Of a stretch of 64,000 nt of DNA, positions 53,296 through 63,050 are shown piece by piece; positions within the stretch are counted from its first letter, which is position 1; each line of letters starts with the position of its first letter. The position numbers and the translations under genes were made by a program. Origin of the DNA: Streptomyces cyanogenus (GTDB lineage Bacteria; Actinomycetota; Actinomycetes; Streptomycetales; Streptomycetaceae); assembly GCF_017526105.1 (NCBI RefSeq), contig NZ_CP071839.1:1054001-1118000 (forward strand). Direction: 5' to 3'. The notes beneath the pieces were generated by a model, which saw only the letters and a list, made by a program, of their open reading frames with translations, made no database searches and was not told where the DNA came from.

Positions 53296-53348
53296 TACGA
53301 AAGTAGGTACCGTGATGCGACGCAGCGGACTTCCGTAGGAAGTTGACA
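53296..53348. promoter_or_regulatory. candidate operator/promoter region between ABC and two-component genes
   Basis: Within the 202-bp divergent gap, ACTTCC-GTA-GGAAGT (53329-53343) is a palindrome with 6-bp arms, followed directly by TTGACA (53343-53348), a good -35. TACGAAAGTA at 53296-53305 is a second small palindrome. Response-regulator control is plausible. Confidence 0.4.
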
Positions 53349-53402
53349 CGATGTCGGTTGCCGGCCGCTGACTCCAGCGTCGTGCGCTCGTAGAGTGACC
53401 GC

Positions 53403-54674
53403 GTGAAACGCCATGTGGCTCTGCCGGAACGCGGCGTCGTCTTCGACGCATTGGCGGCGATAGGCGCCTTCGCCCTGAGTCTCGTCCTGACCGAGGGCTC
53501 CTCCTCCCTCCTGCAGCCGGTCGGCGGTGCGACGACGACCGTGCTGACACTCGGCGCTCTGTCGCTCCTCCTGCGCCGGCGCGCGCCCGTCGCCGTCGCC
53601 TGGGCTGCGGCGGGCATGACGGCGGCGCTGCTGTGCCTGGAGTACGTATGCCCCGGAACCGTGATCCGGCCGGACGCCGACGTCTACCGTGTGCCGCTGT
53701 GGCAGCCCACGGCACCGTTCGCCGCGTACGCCGTCATGGCCTACGCCCGGCAGCGGCTGGCCAGTTGGGCTCCGGTGGTGGCGCTCCTCGCCCTGGTCCT
53801 GCTGACGCTCCCGGCCCTGCGGCACGTGCATGCCAGCGCGACCACGCCGGAAGCCGCGGAGGCTCGTTCCATGGGCCAGTCGGCCTCCGCGGGCCTGGCG
53901 TTCCGCAGTGCGGTCTTCATCGTCGGGGGCACACTCCTGGGCATGTACGTCTCCGCACGGCGCCGCGAGCTGCGCAGTCTGACCGAGCGCGCCGAGCGGG
54001 CGCGCGCCGAGGAGCGGGCCCGGCTGGCCGCGGAGATGCACGACGTGGTGAGCCACCGGGTCAGCCTCATGGTCGTGCAGGCAAGCGCGCTGTGGGTCAC
54101 CGCGTCCGATGAGGCCACCCGGGCCGCAGCCGAGCGACTGCGTGCGGACGGCTGTCAGGCTCTTGAGGAACTGCGTGACGTGGTCGGCCTGCTGCGCCGG
54201 ACGGTGAACACTCCGGAGGAGGACCGGGAGGGGGACGAGGACTCCTTGAGTCCGGCCGTTCCCGATCTGCTGCCGCTGGTCGAGGAGTCGGAGTCGGTGG
54301 GGGTGCCCGTTGAGCTGATCGCCGAGGGAGACCCCGCGCTCGCCTCGCCGGTGGTCAGCCGCACCGTCTACCGCATCGTCCAGGAAGCCCTCACCAACGT
54401 CCGCAAGCACGCGCCAGGCGCCCGAGTCCGGGTGCTGGTGCGCTGCCGCAACGACGGCATACGTCTGGTCGTCAGCAACACGGCACCGACACGGGCCGTC
54501 GACGCCCGGCTGTCGGCGGCCGGATCGGGAACGGGACTTCTCGGACTGACCCACCGAGTCGAGCTGATCCGCGGGACCCTGGAGGCGGGACCGCAGGACG
54601 ACGGCGGTTTCTGCGTCCGGGCGGTGCTCCCGGCGTACGTTGCCACAGCCGACAGCTTGGAGCCCTTGGAATGA
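53403..54674 (+). CDS. NarL-type sensor histidine kinase
   Basis: GTG start; 423 residues. About five to six membrane segments occupy residues 10-185, with little extracellular sequence. The HisKA_3 dimerisation region carries the phosphorylated His213 in AEMHDVVSHRVSLMVVQ, and the HATPase_c domain has IVQEALTNVRKHAPG and GTGLLGLTHRVEL. It is coupled (ATGA) to a LuxR-type response regulator. Short-loop sensors of this kind next to FtsX-type ABC transporters typically respond to envelope stress such as antimicrobial peptides. Confidence 0.9.
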   Translation: MKRHVALPERGVVFDALAAIGAFALSLVLTEGSSSLLQPVGGATTTVLTLGALSLLLRRRAPVAVAWAAAGMTAALLCLEYVCPGTVIRPDADVYRVPLWQPTAPFAAYAVMAYARQRLASWAPVVALLALVLLTLPALRHVHASATTPEAAEARSMGQSASAGLAFRSAVFIVGGTLLGMYVSARRRELRSLTERAERARAEERARLAAEMHDVVSHRVSLMVVQASALWVTASDEATRAAAERLRADGCQALEELRDVVGLLRRTVNTPEEDREGDEDSLSPAVPDLLPLVEESESVGVPVELIAEGDPALASPVVSRTVYRIVQEALTNVRKHAPGARVRVLVRCRNDGIRLVVSNTAPTRAVDARLSAAGSGTGLLGLTHRVELIRGTLEAGPQDDGGFCVRAVLPAYVATADSLEPLE

Positions 54675-55333
54675 GCGGTGAGCCGATCCGGGTACTGCTG
54701 GTCGACGACGAACCCATGGTCTGCGCGCATCTGCGCACGATCCTCGGCTCGGCGGACGATCTGGAGGTTGTCGATCAGGCCCACGACGGAGCGGCCGCGG
54801 TCGAGTCGGTGGTGCGGTTCCGACCCGACGTGGTCCTCATGGACCTGCGGATGCCCGGCGTCGACGGACTGTCCGCGATCGAGCGGATCAGTACGTTCCG
54901 CGAACCGCCGGTGATCGTCGTGCTCACCACGTTCGACGCGGACCACCATGTGATGCGCGCCTTGCGTGCCGGTGCGGCCGGATTCCTGCTGAAATCCACT
55001 CCTCCCGAGGACCTGATCAACCTTGTGCGGGTCGCGGCCGACGGGCACACGGTGCTGTCACCGGCCGCCACGCGCAGGCTGGTGGCCGGCGTGTCCGGCC
55101 GGCATGCCACGCGGGAGCGCGGCCAGGGCCTGCTGAGCGAACTCACCAAGCGTGAGCGGGAAGTTCTGTCGTGCCTGAGCAAGGGCATGTCGAACGCCCA
55201 GATCGCCAAGGCACTGCACCTCACCGAGCCCACGGTGAAGGGCTATGTATCCCGCCTACTGGTGAAGCTGGACTGTGACAACCGCACCCAGGCTGGACTG
55301 CTCGGGTACGAGGCGGGGCTCGCGTCCGGCTGA
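54671..55333 (+). CDS. LuxR/NarL-type response regulator
   Basis: This 220-residue protein has a receiver domain with the acidic pair DDE (12-14), phosphoacceptor Asp58 in VVLMDLRMPG and a conserved Lys in AGFLLKSTPPEDL. A LuxR helix-turn-helix begins near 155: LTKREREVLSCLSKGMSNAQ, then ALHLTEPTVKGYVSRLLVKL. It is the partner of the histidine kinase (ATGA overlap). It probably regulates the divergent ABC operon and possibly its own. Confidence 0.92.
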   Translation: MSGEPIRVLLVDDEPMVCAHLRTILGSADDLEVVDQAHDGAAAVESVVRFRPDVVLMDLRMPGVDGLSAIERISTFREPPVIVVLTTFDADHHVMRALRAGAAGFLLKSTPPEDLINLVRVAADGHTVLSPAATRRLVAGVSGRHATRERGQGLLSELTKREREVLSCLSKGMSNAQIAKALHLTEPTVKGYVSRLLVKLDCDNRTQAGLLGYEAGLASG

Positions 55334-55375
55334 CTCATTCAGGCGGCGGGCCGGAGGGGCCCACCAGTCCTCGGG

Positions 55376-56752
55376 TCAGGACGGCCGCGGCCGGGTGCCC
55401 CTGCCCCGGAAGCGGTTGATCGCGCCCAGGTGCTTCTCACGCAGAGCGGGGTCGGTCACGCCCAGACCCTCCTCGGGGGCCAGGCACAGCACACCGACCT
55501 TGCCCTGGTGGAAGTTGCGGTGCACCTCGTAGGCGGCCTGGCCGGTGTCCTCCAGGGAGTACACCTGAGACAGCGTGGGGTGGATCCGGCCCTTCGCGAT
55601 GAGCCGGTTGGCCTCCCACGCCTCACGGTAGTTGGCGAAGTGGGAACCGACGATCCGCTTGAGCGACATCCACAGGTAGCGGTTGTCGTACTCGTGCCGG
55701 TAGCCCGACGTCGAGGCACAGGTGACGATCGTGCCGCCCTTCCTCGTCACGAACACCGATGCGCCGAAGGTCTCGCGTCCCGGGTGCTCGAAGACGATGT
55801 CCACGTCCTCGCCGCCGGTCAGCTCCCGGATGCGCTTGCCGAAGCGCTTCCACTCCCTTGGGTCCTGGGTCTGCTCGTCCTTCCAGAACCGGTAGTCCTC
55901 GGCACTGCGGTCGATGATCGCCTCGGCGCCCATGGAACGGCAGATGTCCGCCTTCTCCGGTGAGGAGACGACGCAGACCGGGTTGGCGCCGCCGGCGAGC
56001 GCGTACTGCGTTGCGTACGAACCGAGGCCACCGCTCGCGCCCCAGATCAGGATGTTGTCCCCCTGCTTCATCTGGGCACCGTTGCGGGACACCAGCTGCC
56101 GGTAGGCCGTCGAGTTGACCAGGCCCGAGGCCGCGGCCTCCTCCCAGCTCAGGTGCTGCGGTTTGGGCATCAGCTGGTTCGACTTGACCAGTGCGAGCTG
56201 TGCCAGACCACCGAAGTTGGTCTCGAAGCCCCAGATGCGCTGCTCGGGGTCGAGCATCGTGTCGTCGTGGCCGTCGGGAGCCTCCAGCTCCACCGACAGA
56301 CAGTGCGCGACCACCCGGTCCCCCGGCTTCCAGTTGTTCACTCCTATGCCGGTGCGCAGCACGACGCCCGCGAGGTCGGAGCCGATGATGTGGTAAGGGA
56401 GATCGTGGCGTTTGGCCAGCTCGCTGACCCGACCGTAGCGGTCCAGGAACCCGAAGGTCGACAGCGGCTCGAAGATCGAGCTCCATACGGTGTTGTAGTT
56501 GACCGAGGAGGCCATGACGGCCACCAGGGCCTCGCCCGGGCCCAGCTCGGGCACCGGGACGTCCTCCACGTGCAGCGACTTGCGAGAGTCCCGCTCAGGG
56601 CCCGGTATCCCGGCGAAAATGTCGGCCTCGTCCCGGTGCACGGTGACCGCGCGGTACGAACCGGGCAACGGCAAGGACGCGAAGTCTGCGGCGGTGACGG
56701 CACCGCCGCCTGGTGCGGTCGACGCCTCGATCGCATCGAGGATGTGCTTCAC
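55376..56752 (-). CDS. ccr: crotonyl-CoA carboxylase/reductase
   Basis: GTG 56752 (VKHILDAIEA) has GGAGG five bases upstream and fits known N-termini; GTG 56785 is in frame but lacks an RBS. 458 residues. It matches CCR closely: SVNYNTVWSSIFEPLSTFGF, HDLPYHIIGSDLAGVVLRTG, RIWGFETNFGG, LIWGASGGLGSYATQYALAG, GRETFGASV and MSLKRIVGSHFANYREAW. Residues corresponding to the CO2-binding site of the Kitasatospora enzyme (Asn in SVNYN, Phe/Glu in WGFE, His in GSH) are all present. It makes ethylmalonyl-CoA (or other alkylmalonyl-CoA) from enoyl-CoA, CO2 and NADPH, an extender unit for polyketides. Confidence 0.94.
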   Translation of the reverse strand: MKHILDAIEASTAPGGGAVTAADFASLPLPGSYRAVTVHRDEADIFAGIPGPERDSRKSLHVEDVPVPELGPGEALVAVMASSVNYNTVWSSIFEPLSTFGFLDRYGRVSELAKRHDLPYHIIGSDLAGVVLRTGIGVNNWKPGDRVVAHCLSVELEAPDGHDDTMLDPEQRIWGFETNFGGLAQLALVKSNQLMPKPQHLSWEEAAASGLVNSTAYRQLVSRNGAQMKQGDNILIWGASGGLGSYATQYALAGGANPVCVVSSPEKADICRSMGAEAIIDRSAEDYRFWKDEQTQDPREWKRFGKRIRELTGGEDVDIVFEHPGRETFGASVFVTRKGGTIVTCASTSGYRHEYDNRYLWMSLKRIVGSHFANYREAWEANRLIAKGRIHPTLSQVYSLEDTGQAAYEVHRNFHQGKVGVLCLAPEEGLGVTDPALREKHLGAINRFRGRGTRPRPS

Positions 56753-56785
56753 AGTGGCCTCCAGCCGGTCGGACTGACGGTCCAC

Positions 56786-57599
56786 TCAAACCCGCGGCAA
56801 GCACCGCCGTGCCCGTCATGGGCGCCGTGTGGGGGCCGGCGCCACGGAACAGGGGCCTGGATAGGGGGCCCGGAGGGCAACGGAAGGGCCGGCAAAGCCT
56901 TCTCCACGCCGGGCGGTTCGCAGAAGGCGCCACGCGTACGGCCTTCCGCGCAGGGCGACCACCGGCCACCGGCGGCGACTTCAGCGGGCGCGCTCCCAAC
57001 GGTCGTCTCCGGCCCGGAACGTGATGTGGGAGGCCGGGGTGCGCGCCACCACGGGCCGGCCGGTTCCGGCCATGTCGCCGTCCGTGGCGGCGACACCCAA
57101 AAGGCCCGGGACCCGAATTCCAGCCCCACCGGTCGACGGATCAACGATTCTTTTGGCGTAATCCCTGTACAATTTTTGCCTCCACTTTGCGGCAAGCTGC
57201 GACTTCGGCGCACTTCGGCTGGAGCCCACCGGTGCGGAGGATTCTTGCCGACCGGGGAGGGCTCTTTCCAGTCCGATGGCGACGCACTGACCTTTCAGGG
57301 GTTCCGGGCAATGGACGCGTGCCGACGATCCGGCAGGTGATCCACGGCGACCGGCAGCGCCGCCGGGCGGGGGATGCGCGGAAACACGCCATCCAGTGGG
57401 TCTTTTCCATCCGGCGATGAAGGTTCCGCAGCCAGACCACCCACCCCTACCCCCGGGGAGGTGACCCCTGCATCCGGATAATAGCCGCAACACGAATATA
57501 GGGGCACTGATCCCCCTCGTTCCCCGAACACGTTGATCAAAGCACTGTGCCGTCGGAGTCTCCGGCGTATGGTTGTGCTATTCATCACGGGGGTGGAGA
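56786..57599. promoter_or_regulatory. 814-bp intergenic region with TAGGGG boxes
   Basis: No gene was found. TAGGGG occurs at 56862-56867 (upstream of ccr) and at 57499-57504, with CCCCTA at 57444-57449 (upstream of the LuxR-type gene). The site at 57500-57517 forms AGGGG-8 bp-CCCCT. An AT-rich patch (57145-57180, with TACAAT) could be a promoter. Confidence 0.45.
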
Positions 57600-58766
57600 A
57601 TGACGCTGCACGGGTCCAAATCACCGTTCGGCTCAACCAAGTTGAACGAGTCGGCTGCCGCCGCATACCGGCACGCGGTTGTCCAGGGACGATTCGACCG
57701 GACGCAGGTGGCGGCGGCCCTGGGAATCACCGAGTCCGCGGCGGCCGACATCGAAGAGACGCTTCTGTCGGTCCATCTGCTGCGGCGCAACCCGAGTTCC
57801 GCCGACACACCCACGCCAGTCAGTCCGGACGTCGCGGCGGTCAGCCTGGTGGGACCGGCGGAGGCCGAGATCCGAGACCTCCAGCAGCAGGTCGCCCAGG
57901 CACGCAGTGGCCTGCTGGCGCTGTTGCCGGACTACTTCGAGAGCCGGCGCCGACGGCGCGGGACCGAGGCCTTCGACGTGATCCACGATCGCCGGGACCT
58001 GCAGGCCGTTCTCGACGACCACGGCGCCCGCTGCCGCAGCGAACTGCTCACCGCGCAGCCCGGCGGGAGCCGACGTGCGGGCGCCCTGGAGGAGGCCCAG
58101 CCGCTCGCGATCGAGCGGCTACGCAGAGGCGTCCGGCTCAAGCACCTCTACCAGCACACGGTCCGCAGCGATCCGGCCACCACGGACTACGTACGCGCCG
58201 TGACGGCCGCGGGCGCCACCGTGCGGACCACCGACGAACTCATCGACCGCATGATCATCTACGATCGGGAGGTGGTCTTCCTCCCCGAACAACAGCTGGA
58301 GGACGGACCGCCCGGGGCGGTCGTCATACGGGAACCGGCCCTGGTCGCCTTCCTCTGCCGTGTCTACGACCACATATGGAGCGGCGCGATGCCGTTCGTG
58401 CCCGACGCGCAGGAGGACCCGAACATCACCGACGAGCTCAAACGCGCGGTCGTCCGTCTGATGGCCCAGGGTCACAAGGACGAGGTGGTGGCGCGCAGGC
58501 TCGGCATGTCGTTGCGCACCTGCCGGCGCCACATCGCCCAGATCATGGAGGAGCTGGACTCCAGCAGTCGTTTCCAGGCCGGGGTGAACGTCATGCTCCA
58601 CGGGCTGCTGGACGCCCCTTCCGCGGGAACGTCCGGGGCCGACGGCTCCGGTGCCACCTCGGGGTTCCCCTGGGACCAGCCCGGGTCCGCGACGTCCGGC
58701 ACGGCGCATCGCCGCGTTGCCGGATCGCCCGGGTACGTTGGGTACGCGGCTGACGATCCGGCCTGA
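57600..58766 (+). CDS. LuxR-type cluster regulator with TrmB-like N-terminus
   Basis: ATG 57600 after GGTGGAGA gives 388 residues. The N-terminus holds a winged-helix-like region (ALGITESAAADIEETL). The middle (about 100-270) has the helical/PLD-like look of regulators found in biosynthetic clusters: AIERLRRGVRLKHLYQHTVR, DELIDRMIIYDREVVFLPEQ. The C-terminal LuxR helix-turn-helix is VRLMAQGHKDEVVARRLGMS and RTCRRHIAQIMEELDSSSRF. The last 60 residues are low complexity. It probably controls the ccr/KASIII cluster; no ligand-binding site is clear. Confidence 0.82.
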   Translation: MTLHGSKSPFGSTKLNESAAAAYRHAVVQGRFDRTQVAAALGITESAAADIEETLLSVHLLRRNPSSADTPTPVSPDVAAVSLVGPAEAEIRDLQQQVAQARSGLLALLPDYFESRRRRRGTEAFDVIHDRRDLQAVLDDHGARCRSELLTAQPGGSRRAGALEEAQPLAIERLRRGVRLKHLYQHTVRSDPATTDYVRAVTAAGATVRTTDELIDRMIIYDREVVFLPEQQLEDGPPGAVVIREPALVAFLCRVYDHIWSGAMPFVPDAQEDPNITDELKRAVVRLMAQGHKDEVVARRLGMSLRTCRRHIAQIMEELDSSSRFQAGVNVMLHGLLDAPSAGTSGADGSGATSGFPWDQPGSATSGTAHRRVAGSPGYVGYAADDPA

Positions 58767-58782
58767 TCTCCTCGACGGACTT

Positions 58783-59817
58783 CTAGGGCGCGGCCGGGCG
58801 GACCCGTTCCAGGGCGAGCCCGGCCACGATCCACTTGCTGGGCTCGACGACGAGGGCGACCGCCCGGTCGCCCTCCTCCGCCTCGGCCGCCAGCCGGTCC
58901 AGCTGCAGCAGTGGCAGCGCGCTGGCCGCATTGCCCGTTTCCGCGACGCACGAGATCTCGTGCGGGCCTTCCATGCCGAGGCCCGCGGCGAACCGCTCCG
59001 CCGTCCTGCCGGAGAGCTGCGGAGGCAGCAGGTAGCGGATCTCGGCCCACTGCCAGTCCACGCCGGCCAGCACCGCGTCCAGCACGTCTACGGCCAGCGC
59101 GGGGACGCATGCCCCCACGGCCTCGTGGTCCTCGTAGAGCATCCGCCGCCCCGGTCCGGCCTGCCCCGCTCCGTTCCAGTCCACGATCCGCCCGGGCGCG
59201 CGGCCCAGTCCCTCGAAGCGGTGCACCAGCCCCGACACGGCGAGGCAGGCCCCGACGGGATCGGCCGTGATCGCGGCGGCGCCCGCCGCGTCACCCAGCA
59301 GCAGGCAGCCGGCACTGTCGTCTCCCGGCAGTGCGGCCGGCCTCCTGCTGATGTCCAGGAAGCGGTCGGTGACCTCACCGCCCACCACCAGGCCGGTGCG
59401 GCGCCCGGCGGCTATCAGCGCACCGGCCATCTCCAGTGCCTGAACGGCGCCCGAACAACCAGCCTGCAACTGATAGACGGGCAACCCCTTCAGACCGAGC
59501 CGGTCGGCCGCCACCGTGGCGGTGGTCGGCAGCAGCGTGTCCGGGGTCGAGGTGCTGAGGATCAGGAAGTCCAGGTCCGAGGGGCTGAGCCCGGCGGCGT
59601 TCAGCGCCGCGTCCGCCGCCTCCTCGCACAGGTCGGCCAGCGAATGGGTGAGGTCGCCGGTGGCCGGGTCCCAGCACAGGTGCCGGCAGCGGATCCCGCT
59701 GAACAGCTCCATCCACTGCGGACTGACGCCGAGCACCTCCGCCATCTCGTCGTTGGACACCGGGCTACCGGGCAGCGCCGCGCCCGTCCCGGCGATGAAG
59801 AAGGGCGGGTTCGTCAT
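58783..59817 (-). CDS. KASIII-like protein with a non-canonical active site
   Basis: ATG 59817 with AAGGAG gives 344 residues. It has the thiolase fold of ketoacyl-ACP synthase III: AGTGAALPGS, LSTSTPDTLLPTTATVAAD, and the nucleophile in YQLQAGCSGAVQALEMAG (Cys121). GDAAGAAAI is present and the Asn of CVAETGNAASAL (Asn296) is retained. But the usual FIPHQAN His segment reads YLLPPQLSG, so the catalytic His is missing. Related proteins act as acyltransferases or starter-loading enzymes in polyketide clusters. Convergent with the regulator (16 bp gap). Confidence 0.82.
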   Translation of the reverse strand: MTNPPFFIAGTGAALPGSPVSNDEMAEVLGVSPQWMELFSGIRCRHLCWDPATGDLTHSLADLCEEAADAALNAAGLSPSDLDFLILSTSTPDTLLPTTATVAADRLGLKGLPVYQLQAGCSGAVQALEMAGALIAAGRRTGLVVGGEVTDRFLDISRRPAALPGDDSAGCLLLGDAAGAAAITADPVGACLAVSGLVHRFEGLGRAPGRIVDWNGAGQAGPGRRMLYEDHEAVGACVPALAVDVLDAVLAGVDWQWAEIRYLLPPQLSGRTAERFAAGLGMEGPHEISCVAETGNAASALPLLQLDRLAAEAEEGDRAVALVVEPSKWIVAGLALERVRPAAP

Positions 59818-59984
59818 GTCTCGGCTCCTTGTGCGTCCGCACACTGATCGGGTCGGCCGGGCGCATCCGTGCCGCATGCATCTGCTGAACCGCCCCATCC
59901 TTCCGCGGAGCCCTTGAGTACGGCTTGTCCCGAGCCGCGCACCGCCGGCGCCGCGGACCGGACCCCTCGACGCAGACTACGGCG

Positions 59985-62843
59985 CTACCGCCGGGCGGCG
60001 TCCTCCATGAGCTCGAACTGCAGCTCCATCGGCAGATCCTGGCGCCGGGTGATGCTGAGCTTGCGGTACACCCGGGTGAGGTGCTGTTCCACCGTGCTCA
60101 CCGTGATGTACAGCCGCACCGCGATCTCCCGGTTGGTGTAGCCGTACCCGGCGAGCGCGGCCACACGGCGTTCCGACTCGCTCAGCTGCTCCGTGCGCGC
60201 CGCGGCGGGTTCCGGGCGCTGCGGCGGCGGGGGCTGCTCCTCCTGCCGCGTCCGTCCCTGCTGGCTGGGCGACACCTGCTCGCACAGCGGCAGGGCACCA
60301 CAGTCCTGCGCCAGCTGCCGCGCCCGCCGGGTGACGATCCCGGCCCGGCTCTCCTCCCCCGACCGCCGCAGCGCCCGGCCCAGCTCGGCCAGGGCGCGGG
60401 CGAGTTCGACGCGGTCGCCGGAGCGGCGCAGCTCGTCCACCGCGGAGGTGAGCAACCTGGGTCGCTGGCGGGACTCGGCGATGGCCGCGCGCAGCCGCAG
60501 CGACACACCGCGCACGCGGGGGCTGCGCGCGTCGGGCAGGCCGAGTTGCTCCACCACGAGCCGCTCGGCCCTGCGGTGCTCGCCCAGTTGCAGCAGCGCC
60601 TCGGCGGCGTCGGTGCGCCAGGCCAGTTGCCGGGGCCGGTCCAGGCCCCAGCGCTGGGCGAGCCGCCCCACGTCCAGGAACTCCCCGAGCGCGGCCCGGT
60701 AGCGATGCGTGGCGAGGTAGTACAGGCCACGCGCCCGCAGGAAGTCGAGCGCGTAAACGCTGTTGAACAACTCGTCGGGAACGGGGCACTGCAGGCGCCG
60801 CGTGACCTCCTCGTAGCGGCCCATCGCGGTGAGGGCGGTGACCTGGACGGCGATCGGGCCGAACAGGAAGAGGCCGCCCCGGTCGGTGACCGCATCGGCC
60901 GCGGCCGCCGCCTCCTGCTCGGCACCGGCAAGGTCACCGAGCCTCAGCAGCCCCTCGGCCTGCACCAGGCCGAAGGCCGACCACCAGGCCGGAGCGCTGT
61001 GCTGCTGCACGTCGGCCTTCAGGCGCTTGGCCCAGTGCACCGCCCGGTCGGGGCGGTCGAGGTGGATCAGGGTGCGGACCGCCTGAACGATCGGTTCGAA
61101 CGTGGTCTGGGCCAACGGGGTGCCTCTGAGCAGTCGCTCGACGACCCGCTCCTCGCCCTCCGCGCCCGGGTGGGTCCACAGCGCGGCTCCGGCCCGCAGG
61201 GCGGTGGCCGCCCGGGCGGTCGCGTCGCGGCCCTCGTCCGGGTCCGCGGCCGCCGGGCCGAGCGCCGGGGGCAGTGCGAACAGCTCCCGCAGCGGGTCCT
61301 CACGCGGCCCCGCTTGTCGGCCCGCGATATGGCCGAGTGCTTCCGCGGCCTCCTCGACCCTCCCCTGTGAGACGAGCAGCCTGGCCAGCCGCGCCGTCAT
61401 GGCGGGCCCGAGCGCACCACGGCGCAGTGCGGCGAGTGGGGCCCGCAGATGGTGCTCGGCAGCGCCGGGGAACGTCCGCCAAGTGGCGGCGGCCTGACGG
61501 AGTCCCACCTCCCATTCGTTCTGCTCGTCGGCGCACAAAACGCGGGCCAGGGACAGGCACTCGGCGGCGTGCGTGCTGTCGTCGGAGACGATCAGGGCCT
61601 GCTGGGCGGCCTCGCACAGCACCCTGACCGGCCAGTCGCCCGCCATCAGGTCGGCGGGCTGCTCGGCCTCGGACGCGGCGAGCAGCAGGTGGCGGGCGAC
61701 GAGGTCGGCGCGTGCACCGTTCTCGTGCAGGACCTGGGCGGCGCGGGCGTGCAGTTCGGCACGCTCGGGGCCAGGGGTCGCGTCGAGTATGGCGGCGGCC
61801 AGCGCCGGGTGGGACAGCCGGCCGTCCCGGGTGAGGCCGGACCGGTCGAGGACGCCCATCGCCCGCGCGGCGGCCGAGGTGGTGGTGCGGGCCACCCGGG
61901 CGGCCGTGTCGGTGTCCGCCTCGCCCTCGAAGACCGCCAGGACGGCGGCCATACGACGGGCCTGCGCACCGCTGCGGTTCAGACAGGTGAGCGCGGACTG
62001 GGTGAAGGGGCCTCCGTGTTCCGGTTCGGGGGCGCTCGGCTCCGTGAGCAGGGCGCGCAGCAGCAGCGGGTTGCCCCCGGTGACGGAGTGCAGGCGAGCG
62101 ACCGTGTTCCCGTCGGCCGGGCTCCCGGTCCGCTCCAGCACCGCGGCGGTGCCGGCCTTGGTCAGCGGGCCGATGACCAGGCGCATGTAGCCGGGGTGGC
62201 GCAGCAACTCGGTGCGTGCCTGGGCACGTTCGGCGCAGTCCGGCGGCGCGTCGGCGAGCACGAGCAGCAGGGGGGTGTCCCGCATGGTCCGTGCGGCGTG
62301 CAGCAGCTGGGCGAGCGATGGCGTATCGACGTATCTCAGGTCGTCCACGCACACCACGAGCGGTGCGTGCTGCGCCGCCGTGCGCAGCGCGGCGCTGAAC
62401 TCCACGGCGGTGAAGGGGGCTTCCTCGTCGTCCGGGCGGACGGAGCGCTGCTGCGGCATCCGGTCGGCCAGCGGTGTCGGTGCGGGCGGCACCCGCCCGG
62501 GCGCCGCGGCGGCGGACGACGGCGCGGGGCGCGGCCCGTGGGCGAGGGGAACGAGGGCGGCCTGGGCCGGGCGGCCCCCGGTCGCGTACAGCGGTCCCGA
62601 CGGCACCTCGGACGCCAGTTGCCGCACCACCCCGTGCGACGTGGCGAGGGACGAGGGACAGCCGGCGGCGCGCAGCACCTGGGCCCCGCGCAGCGCGGCC
62701 TCGTGGGCGAAGCGGCTCAGCAGCTCCGTCTTGCCGCAGCCGACCGATCCCTCGACCAGGACCACGCCTGTCGCCCCCCTCTGACAGGCCTCGAGTGCCG
62801 CCTCCAGCTTCCTCCATTGCACATCTCTTTGCAGAAATGACAA
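59985..62843 (-). CDS. LAL family LuxR regulator
   Basis: I start this at TTG 62843 because GGGGGA lies just before it and there is no ATG or GTG near the N-terminus in frame; 952 residues. The AAA ATPase domain has Walker A VEGSVGCGKTELLSRF and Walker B-like LVVCVDDLRYVD. A long TPR-like segment follows. The LuxR DNA-binding domain is near the end: LSESERRVAALAGYGYTNRE then IAVRLYITVSTVEQHLTRVY. Large LAL activators are common in polyketide clusters. It is divergent from the KASIII gene, which it may activate. Confidence 0.9.
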   Translation of the reverse strand: MSFLQRDVQWRKLEAALEACQRGATGVVLVEGSVGCGKTELLSRFAHEAALRGAQVLRAAGCPSSLATSHGVVRQLASEVPSGPLYATGGRPAQAALVPLAHGPRPAPSSAAAAPGRVPPAPTPLADRMPQQRSVRPDDEEAPFTAVEFSAALRTAAQHAPLVVCVDDLRYVDTPSLAQLLHAARTMRDTPLLLVLADAPPDCAERAQARTELLRHPGYMRLVIGPLTKAGTAAVLERTGSPADGNTVARLHSVTGGNPLLLRALLTEPSAPEPEHGGPFTQSALTCLNRSGAQARRMAAVLAVFEGEADTDTAARVARTTTSAAARAMGVLDRSGLTRDGRLSHPALAAAILDATPGPERAELHARAAQVLHENGARADLVARHLLLAASEAEQPADLMAGDWPVRVLCEAAQQALIVSDDSTHAAECLSLARVLCADEQNEWEVGLRQAAATWRTFPGAAEHHLRAPLAALRRGALGPAMTARLARLLVSQGRVEEAAEALGHIAGRQAGPREDPLRELFALPPALGPAAADPDEGRDATARAATALRAGAALWTHPGAEGEERVVERLLRGTPLAQTTFEPIVQAVRTLIHLDRPDRAVHWAKRLKADVQQHSAPAWWSAFGLVQAEGLLRLGDLAGAEQEAAAAADAVTDRGGLFLFGPIAVQVTALTAMGRYEEVTRRLQCPVPDELFNSVYALDFLRARGLYYLATHRYRAALGEFLDVGRLAQRWGLDRPRQLAWRTDAAEALLQLGEHRRAERLVVEQLGLPDARSPRVRGVSLRLRAAIAESRQRPRLLTSAVDELRRSGDRVELARALAELGRALRRSGEESRAGIVTRRARQLAQDCGALPLCEQVSPSQQGRTRQEEQPPPPQRPEPAAARTEQLSESERRVAALAGYGYTNREIAVRLYITVSTVEQHLTRVYRKLSITRRQDLPMELQFELMEDAARR

Positions 62844-63050
62844 AGCAGTTCCCCCTTGTGTCGCTTCCGTGGCGATGCTCTTAAGATGCCGCCCACCATC
62901 GCGAACCGCTCGGTAACCCGTTGGCCACAAGCTGCCGGACAGCAACTGCGTTGTTCCTTGCTGTCGTTGAAACCTGGGCACGAGCGACCGCCGGCGATCC
63001 CGTCCGGGCAGGTCGCGCGGGTGGCCCGGGGGCGGGAGCACGGGTTCCGG

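Noticed and set aside
55348..55362. Hairpin between the response regulator and ccr (GGGCC-GGAGG-GGCCC)
   Set aside because: Only a 5-bp stem in a GC-rich background; too weak to list as a terminator.
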